From Candidatus Bathyarchaeota archaeon B26-1 (GTDB lineage: Archaea; Thermoproteota; Bathyarchaeia; Bathyarchaeales; B26-1): a stretch of DNA of 10,481 nucleotides. Positions within the stretch are counted from its first letter, which is position 1. Each line of letters begins with the position of its first letter. Below are positions 6,812 through 10,481 of this stretch, piece after piece. A model generated the notes under the pieces. That model did not search any database and had not been told where the DNA came from. It was given only the letters and a program-made list of their open reading frames with translations. The stretch is from the NCBI GenBank assembly GCA_001593925.1, contig LUCD01000077.1, forward strand, positions 1 through 10,481. Reading direction: 5' to 3'. Position numbers and translations under genes: made by a program.

Positions 6812-7738
6812 TTGCGGTCGCAACCCTCAAACCCCCTCGAGACGGAGGTAGCTGGGCTAAGGCTCCGGAACCCGACTATGCTGGCGTCCGGTATACTGGG
6901 GACAACCTCCGACATACTGAGGAGAGCCGCTCAGTCCGGGGCTGGAGCCGTCGTCACGAAGTCCGTGGGGCCCAAGCCTCGTGAAGGATACCCGAACCCA
7001 ACGGTGGTTGAGGTTGGGTGCGGCCTCCTCAACGCCGTTGGACTGCCTAACCCCGGCATCCAAGCCTTCGCCGAGGAGATAAGGGATTTAGGAGACTTGG
7101 AGGTTCCCCTCATAGTGAGCGTCTACGGTTTCTCCCCCGAAGAGTACGCGGAGGTGGCGGAGGCCGCTGTGGAGGCTGGAGCCGACGCCGTTGAGTTGAA
7201 CCTCTCCTGTCCCCACGTCAAGGGAGCCGGGGCTGACGTAGGGAGCAGACCCGAACTCGTCTCAGAGATAGTTGAGAGGGTTAAAGGGGTTGTGGATAAG
7301 CCTGTCTTCGCCAAACTGACGCCTAACGTCTCGGATATAGTGGGGTTGGCGGAGGCCGCTGTGGAGGCTGGAGCCGACGCTCTAACAGCCATCAACACCC
7401 TCAGAGCCATGGCGATCGACGTGGAGACGGCTCGTCCAATCCTGTCGAACAGGATCGGGGGGCTTTCAGGCCCAGCCATAAAACCGGTCGCCGTCAGGTG
7501 CGTCTATGAACTCCACCGTGAACTCGACGTGCCGATAATCGGATGCGGCGGAGTAACCTCGTGGAGGGACGCCGTTGAGTTCATGTTGGCGGGCGCCTCA
7601 GCTGTTCAGGTAGGAACCGCGGTGGCCCTTAAAGGCCTCAACATCTTCCGACTCATTACGGAAGGCGTGAAATCTTATTTGGAGAGGAAGGGGTACGGGA
7701 GCGTGAGGGAGATTGTCGGCCTATCCCACAGAGGTTAA
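6812..7738 (+). CDS. pyrD: Dihydroorotate dehydrogenase, class 1B catalytic subunit
   Basis: The 308-residue TIM-barrel flavoprotein carries LRNPTMLASG (18-27), VTKSVGPKPREGYPNP (48-63; K50 contacts FMN), NAVGLPNPG (74-82), ELNLSCPHVKG (128-138) with the class 1 catalytic C133, FAKLTPNVSD (167-175), INTL (194-197) and the phosphate-binding IIGCGGV (242-248). It oxidises dihydroorotate to orotate, the fourth step of de novo pyrimidine synthesis. Cysteine as the base plus the adjacent pyrK identify class 1B, where electrons pass from FMN through the PyrK iron-sulfur cluster and FAD to NAD+. The start is TTG, with GGAAGG ten bases upstream; an in-frame TAG lies just above, and no upstream ATG is available. 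The gene ends four bases before pyrK. It contains a 34-bp exact internal repeat (7155-7188 and 7347-7380). Confidence 0.95.
   Translation: MRSQPSNPLETEVAGLRLRNPTMLASGILGTTSDILRRAAQSGAGAVVTKSVGPKPREGYPNPTVVEVGCGLLNAVGLPNPGIQAFAEEIRDLGDLEVPLIVSVYGFSPEEYAEVAEAAVEAGADAVELNLSCPHVKGAGADVGSRPELVSEIVERVKGVVDKPVFAKLTPNVSDIVGLAEAAVEAGADALTAINTLRAMAIDVETARPILSNRIGGLSGPAIKPVAVRCVYELHRELDVPIIGCGGVTSWRDAVEFMLAGASAVQVGTAVALKGLNIFRLITEGVKSYLERKGYGSVREIVGLSHRG
7155..7380 (+). repeat. 34-bp exact direct repeat inside pyrD
   Basis: Bases 7155-7188 and 7347-7380 are identical, 192 bases apart and in the same frame. Each copy encodes AEAAVEAGADA (residues 116-126 and 180-190), a helix-and-turn segment found at equivalent places in successive barrel units. 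The protein similarity is usual for the family; identity down to third codon positions is less expected. Confidence 0.8.
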
Positions 7739-7742
7739 CCGC

Positions 7743-8552
7743 ATGAGAATAGTCGAGATAAAGGCGGTCAAGGATGAGAACCTGAACGTTAAAACGATCT
7801 TTTTTGAGGATGATCTCTGCTCCTCAGCTGAAGCCGGACAGTTCGTCATGGTCTGGATACCCGGCGTCGACGAGATTCCCCTAACCCTCTCATCGATCGG
7901 GTCCAGGTCTAAGGATGGACTCTCATCCGTTACCGTGGCCGAGGTAGGTGAAGCCACGAGAGCCCTCAGGGGAATGGAGGCGGGAGAGCTGATCGGTGTT
8001 AGGGGGCCCTTTGGGAACCACTTCGAGACGGTTAGTAGAGGTGGGAGAGCCTTAGTCGTGGGGGGAGGCATAGGTATGGCCTCACTCATGCCCCTGATTG
8101 AACGTCTAGTAGAGAATGACGTTGAGACAACCGTGCTCTTCGGGGTTAAGTCGAGAAGTAACCTCCTCTTCATGGAGAGGCTCGGCGAGCTCTCAGCTCA
8201 AGGCAGGATAAGGCTTCTTGTGACAACCGAGGACGGAACCTACGGGGCTGAGGGCCTCGTAACGGAGGCGGCCGAGAAAGTTCTCTCTTCAGGGAGGTTC
8301 GATGTTGTGTACTCCTGCGGCCCCGAAGCCATGATGTACAAGATTTTCGGTTTGGCCGAGAAGCTGGGGATACCTGTGCAACTCAGCCTCGAACGGATAA
8401 TTCGATGCGCGATAGGTATTTGCGGTAGCTGCGTGGTAGGCCCTTACAGGGTCTGCAGGGACGGCCCCATCTTCACCTCCGACCGGCTGAGGGTGATCCG
8501 AGACTTCGGGAGGTTCAGACGAGACTTCAACGGGAGAAAGACTCCAATATAA
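7743..8552 (+). CDS. pyrK: Dihydroorotate dehydrogenase electron transfer subunit (FAD/2Fe-2S)
   Basis: The 269-residue protein has the ferredoxin-reductase-like layout: an FAD domain (AGQFVMVWIPGVDEIPLTLSS, 31-51), a pyridine-nucleotide domain starting at VVGGGIGMASLMPL (105-118) and containing YSCGPEAMM (190-198), then a C-terminal 2Fe-2S binding loop. The cluster ligands are C222, C227, C230 and C238 in RCAIGICGSCVVGPYRVC, spaced C-x4-C-x2-C-x7-C as in PyrK. It passes electrons from PyrD's FMN to NAD+ in the heterotetrameric complex. The flavin motif reads IPLTLS rather than the bacterial R-P-x-S. The ATG at 7743 follows AGAGGT inside the pyrD tail with a sensible spacer; the pyrD stop is four bases away, so translation is probably coupled. 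A start further upstream at 7713 would overlap pyrD and is not favoured. Confidence 0.95.
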   Translation: MRIVEIKAVKDENLNVKTIFFEDDLCSSAEAGQFVMVWIPGVDEIPLTLSSIGSRSKDGLSSVTVAEVGEATRALRGMEAGELIGVRGPFGNHFETVSRGGRALVVGGGIGMASLMPLIERLVENDVETTVLFGVKSRSNLLFMERLGELSAQGRIRLLVTTEDGTYGAEGLVTEAAEKVLSSGRFDVVYSCGPEAMMYKIFGLAEKLGIPVQLSLERIIRCAIGICGSCVVGPYRVCRDGPIFTSDRLRVIRDFGRFRRDFNGRKTPI

Positions 8553-8579
8553 AGGAGGCTCAGCTATCGTTACGTATCC

Positions 8580-8589
8580 CTTTATAAAG
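8580..8589 (+). promoter_or_regulatory. TATA-like promoter element for pyrE
   Basis: CTTTATAAAG lies about 38 bases before the ATG of pyrE, in the 70-base gap after pyrK. It predicts transcription starting near 8610, at the GGTGA that serves as Shine-Dalgarno. pyrE may therefore be transcribed separately as well as from the pyrD promoter. Confidence 0.55.
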
Positions 8590-8622
8590 CGGGAATCCTT
8601 TAATCCTACGGTGAACGTTTAG

Positions 8623-9261
8623 ATGTCCGTAGACGATTCAACCTTAGACTCCATGAAGACCGAGTTCTGTAACATCCTGAAGAAGATAAACGCTCTGGAG
8701 TTCGGGACCTTCAGGCTTACAGGCGGCAGGATCACCCCTTACTACGTCGATTTAAGGCTGATACCGAGCTTCCCCGACGCCTTCCGTAGAGTCTGCAACT
8801 TCTCAGTCGACCTCATAAGCAGGGAGATCGGACCCGAGAACTTCGATAGGGTCGCGGGGATACCTACAGCCGGAATAACGTTCGCCTCCTTCATAGCGTA
8901 CCGTCTAGAAAAGCCTTTCCTCTACATAAGGCAGAGGGTTCGGAGAAGCGGTAGGGAACGGAGGGTCGAGGGGGTCCTTATGCCCGGTGACAGGGTCCTA
9001 ATCATCGACGACCTTATAACGACCGGGCTTACCCTCCAGAAAGCCGCGGCCACAATCAGGTCTGAAGGAGGCGTAGTCTCCGACGCCTTCGTCCTCCTAG
9101 ACAGGATGGAGGGAGGCTCCGAGAGGCTTGCAAAGAAGGGAATAAGGCTCCACAGCCTAACAACCATAGATGAGATAGCTAAAAGGCTCTACGAGATGAA
9201 CGCCGTAACGGAGGATGAGATGCAGACGATCCTAAGCCAGATCAGAACGGGTAAAGGCTGA
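8623..9261 (+). CDS. pyrE: Orotate phosphoribosyltransferase
   Basis: The 212-residue type I phosphoribosyltransferase shows the PRPP-binding motif VLIIDDLITTGLT (125-137), the substrate loop YIRQRVRRSGRERRVEG (101-117), and GGRITPYYVDLR (34-45) plus AGIPTAGITFA (78-88) near the orotate site. It joins orotate to PRPP to form OMP, the step directly after the PyrDK complex, matching its neighbours. The length is typical for archaeal OPRT with a slightly extended C-terminus (DEIAKRLYEMNAVTEDEMQTI). The ATG at 8623 is preceded by GGTGA eight bases upstream. The stop is only about 20 bases from the convergent S19 stop. OMP decarboxylase (pyrF) is not in this window. Confidence 0.93.
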   Translation: MSVDDSTLDSMKTEFCNILKKINALEFGTFRLTGGRITPYYVDLRLIPSFPDAFRRVCNFSVDLISREIGPENFDRVAGIPTAGITFASFIAYRLEKPFLYIRQRVRRSGRERRVEGVLMPGDRVLIIDDLITTGLTLQKAAATIRSEGGVVSDAFVLLDRMEGGSERLAKKGIRLHSLTTIDEIAKRLYEMNAVTEDEMQTILSQIRTGKG

Positions 9262-9282
9262 AGAACCCAGCCATTTAAACCT

Positions 9283-9699
9283 CTACTTCAACGGGACATA
9301 CATGCTACTCCGGCTGGCTCCGATCCCCGGGGTTCCATGCTTCACAGGCTTGTTCGTTATGGCGAACTCTCCTAGGTAGTGGCCGATCATCTCCGGTTTT
9401 ATCTCAACGGGGACAAAGTCCTTTCCGTTATGAACCATGATCACAACCCCGACCATCTCGGGGAGTATGATCATATCTCTCACATGCGTCTTTATGGGTT
9501 TCTTCTTGGCGAGCTCCGGGTTCTCCTTCACCCTCCGAATCTTCTCGAGCAGTTTCCTCTGCTCAATAGTGAGTCCCCTACGTAGGCTTCTACGTTGGCG
9601 GGCGGGAAGGATATCTATGAACTCATCCATCGATATGTTCTGAAGCTGCTCCAGCGTATACCCCATGTATCTGAACTCTCTCGGCATACTACCACTCAC
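9283..9699 (-). CDS. rps19: 30S ribosomal protein S19 (uS19, archaeal type)
   Basis: The 138-residue protein has the archaeal/eukaryotic N-terminal extension (REFRYMGYTLEQLQNISMDEF) followed by the uS19 core: KTHVRDMIILPEMVGVVIMVHNGKDFVPVEI, MIGHYLGEFAITNKPVKHGTPGIGASRSS and the terminal VPLK. It binds 16S rRNA in the small-subunit head near uS13. Two starts are possible. GTG at 9697-9699 lies about 25 bases after a TATA-like box, which would make the mRNA leaderless. ATG at 9685-9687 (MPREFRY) would have a short leader and a weak Shine-Dalgarno. The gene stands alone between pyrE and a small hypothetical gene, whereas in most archaea uS19 lies between uL2 and uL22. Confidence 0.95.
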   Translation of the reverse strand: MSGSMPREFRYMGYTLEQLQNISMDEFIDILPARQRRSLRRGLTIEQRKLLEKIRRVKENPELAKKKPIKTHVRDMIILPEMVGVVIMVHNGKDFVPVEIKPEMIGHYLGEFAITNKPVKHGTPGIGASRSSMYVPLK

Positions 9700-9719
9700 T
9701 ATCTTAGAAAATGGGGGAA

Positions 9720-9729
9720 TCCTATAAAC
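9720..9729 (-). promoter_or_regulatory. TATA-like promoter element for the S19 gene
   Basis: On the minus strand this reads GTTTATAGG with flanking G. Its centre lies about 25 bases before the GTG at 9699, which suggests a leaderless or nearly leaderless S19 transcript. Confidence 0.5.
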
Positions 9730-9823
9730 CTTTCTTTAGTCTCAGGTGGCGGTTGCAGGGCAGTACATGCCTAAAGATCAGAGAAGTTCTATCTTTCTGG
9801 ATGAACAGGGAAGGGTGTCTCCT

Positions 9824-9837
9824 AAAAATATTAAATA
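9824..9837 (+). promoter_or_regulatory. TATA-like promoter element for the small gene at 9871
   Basis: AAAAATATTAAATA is the most AT-rich stretch in the gap. A TSS about 25 bases after its centre falls near 9856, which favours the ATG at 9871 over the GTG at 9847. A GGGAC...GTCCC inverted repeat (9838-9853) follows directly. Confidence 0.45.
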
Positions 9838-9870
9838 GGGACGAGGGTGTCCCTTGGTACGTGGTTACTG

Positions 9871-10116
9871 ATGGCTGAGGAGGAGTTTCCAGTCTCGAAG
9901 ATGCTGAAGGTTATTCGAGGCATAACCATCTACAAAACCGAGAAGTGGTGGTTGGCTGTTCTCTTACTTGAAGCTTTCGGGAGAAGGCAGGTCGCTACGT
10001 ACCTCTGGAATAGTAAGGGAGGAGTCTGGAAGAGGAGGCAGAAGTTCGTCGTTTCGAGTAGGGAGTTGTGGTGGCGGATAAGCGAAGCCGTCGAGAATCA
10101 GAACTATAAACCTTAA
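9871..10116 (+). CDS. Small basic Trp-rich protein of unknown function, possibly PC4-like
   Basis: The 81-residue protein begins MAEEEFPVSKMLKVIRGI and is not confidently recognised. It is rich in Trp and basic residues: KTEKWWLAVLLLEAFGRRQV, then ATYLWNSKGGVWKRRQKFVV, then SSRELWWRISEAVE. The pattern of two strands carrying basic residues, a K/R-rich turn and a final amphipathic helix with W recalls the PC4/Sub1-like single-stranded DNA-binding fold, but this is an impression from the text and no diagnostic motif was found. No signal peptide or membrane segment is evident. A GTG at 9847 in the same frame would add eight residues (MSLGTWLL), but the TATA position argues for ATG at 9871. It is divergent from S19, with its own AT-rich promoter, and looks like a real gene. 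Confidence 0.6.
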   Translation: MAEEEFPVSKMLKVIRGITIYKTEKWWLAVLLLEAFGRRQVATYLWNSKGGVWKRRQKFVVSSRELWWRISEAVENQNYKP

Positions 10117-10318
10117 ACTTCGCTCAAGACCGTGAAGGTTTAGGCCTCCACGACCATTCAGAAATTTAGGTTCGCCCGTAACGAAGAAAGCCGCCTGAAA
10201 GCAACGTGAAGTTCTAGTGTTAAGACCCTCTTTAAGAGGCGGACACTGCTGTAAAAGATTAAAAGGAGAACGTTAGGATATCTTGAGAGGGCTTCACTCG
10301 ATTGAAGGCGGTGGATGC
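10117..10318. other. Intergenic region of about 200 bases before fwdA, no gene recognised
   Basis: No start-to-stop frame of useful length, tRNA cloverleaf or C/D box pair was found on either strand. It holds a near-palindrome, CCTCTTTAAGAGG (10227-10239), and an AT-rich block at 10252-10266 that may be the fwdA promoter. The stretch 10140-10220 has no feature I can name. Confidence 0.5.
10256..10266 (+). promoter_or_regulatory. Possible TATA-like element for the fwdA-like gene
   Basis: AGATTAAAAGG lies about 58 bases before the ATG at 10319, predicting a leader of about 30 bases that contains GGCGGTGG close to the start codon. The consensus match is moderate. Confidence 0.35.
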
Positions 10319-10481
10319 ATGGCTTTACTGATAAGGAACGGCGTCGTCTACGACCCCTTGAACGGCGTCGACGGAGAGGTTATGGACATCCTCGTTGAGG
10401 ATGGAAAGATCGTCGAGGAGATCGACGAGAGGAAAGCGAAGGTTATAGACGCCTCCGGCATGGTCGTCATGCCGGGGGGAA
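10319..10481 (+). CDS. fwdA: Formylmethanofuran dehydrogenase subunit A, N-terminal part, cut by the window edge
   Basis: Fifty-four residues are visible, MALLIRNGVVYDPLNGVDGE and onward, ending IDASGMVVMPGG. This is the typical opening of FwdA/FmdA, the amidohydrolase-like subunit, whose next residues usually include the metal-binding HxH. FwdA hydrolyses formylmethanofuran to formate (or the reverse) within the FwdABCD complex, which reduces CO2 in methanogenesis and in the archaeal methyl branch of the Wood-Ljungdahl pathway. Dihydroorotase opens similarly and would suit the pyr neighbours, but it usually has PGF(I/V)D and lacks the NGVDGEVMDI pattern, while PGG is typical of FwdA. The ATG at 10319 follows GGTGG with a short four-base spacer. 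The tungsten (fwd) and molybdenum (fmd) forms cannot be told apart here. Confidence 0.85.
   Translation, partial: MALLIRNGVVYDPLNGVDGEVMDILVEDGKIVEEIDERKAKVIDASGMVVMPGG

Noticed and set aside
7721..8173. A 150-codon open frame on the minus strand opposite pyrK
   Set aside because: Ser/Thr/Pro-rich low-complexity translation antisense to a convincing pyrK; no supporting signals.
10319..10481. Reading the last gene as dihydroorotase (pyrC), which would complete the pyr cluster
   Set aside because: The opening is amidohydrolase-like in both families, but NGVDGEVMDI and the ending VVMPGG fit FwdA/FmdA better than the PGF(I/V)D of dihydroorotase. The HxH region lies beyond the edge, so this stays slightly open.
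1..10481. A defence system, CRISPR array, mobile element or prophage island
   Set aside because: No nuclease, toxin-antitoxin pair, transposase, integrase, terminal repeat or regular repeat-spacer pattern was seen. Gene content is housekeeping metabolism throughout.

Overview
The window looks like part of an archaeal chromosome. Two ribosomal proteins are of the archaeal type: uL16/L10e, and a uS19 with the archaeal N-terminal extension. Promoters are TATA-like (for example CTTATAAG and TTTATAAAG) with short leaders. A gene with the N-terminal signature of formylmethanofuran dehydrogenase subunit A starts at the right edge, implying C1 metabolism on methanofuran. Moderate GC, heavy AGG/AGA arginine use and many TTG/GTG starts fit a thermophilic or anaerobic member of the TACK/Thermoproteota side (for example Bathyarchaeia-like), but the lineage is an inference. 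No rRNA, tRNA, CRISPR array, insertion sequence or prophage signature was seen, and no gene-free stretch exceeds about 200 bases.

Left part (1-2934, all minus strand): the start of a phosphoenolpyruvate synthase gene running off the left edge, placed directly after the L10e gene; then a dCTP deaminase/dUTPase-family gene with unusual signature residues; then an MTA/SAH deaminase-type amidohydrolase. Middle (3071-5677): a P-loop kinase (COG0645-like) and a PHP phosphoesterase form a plus-strand pair that converges on an aminoglycoside-phosphotransferase-like gene (COG2187-like). The two kinase types are often fused in bacteria; here they are separate genes around the phosphoesterase.

Right part (5787-10481): a DUF72 gene, minus strand, with an apparent one-base frameshift at a C5 tract, is divergent from a pyrimidine cluster: pyrD (class 1B), pyrK (iron-sulfur/FAD subunit) and pyrE. 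A perfect 18-bp palindrome lies between the divergent genes. PyrD and PyrK would form the dihydroorotate dehydrogenase complex and PyrE would convert orotate to OMP; pyrF is not in the window. A lone uS19 gene converges on pyrE, away from the ribosomal cluster where it normally lies. A small unrecognised basic, Trp-rich protein and the start of fwdA/fmdA complete the window.

Most of the content is housekeeping metabolism. The items most worth a second look are the DUF72 frameshift, the split kinase pair around a PHP phosphoesterase, the divergent Dcd-like protein, and the palindrome.
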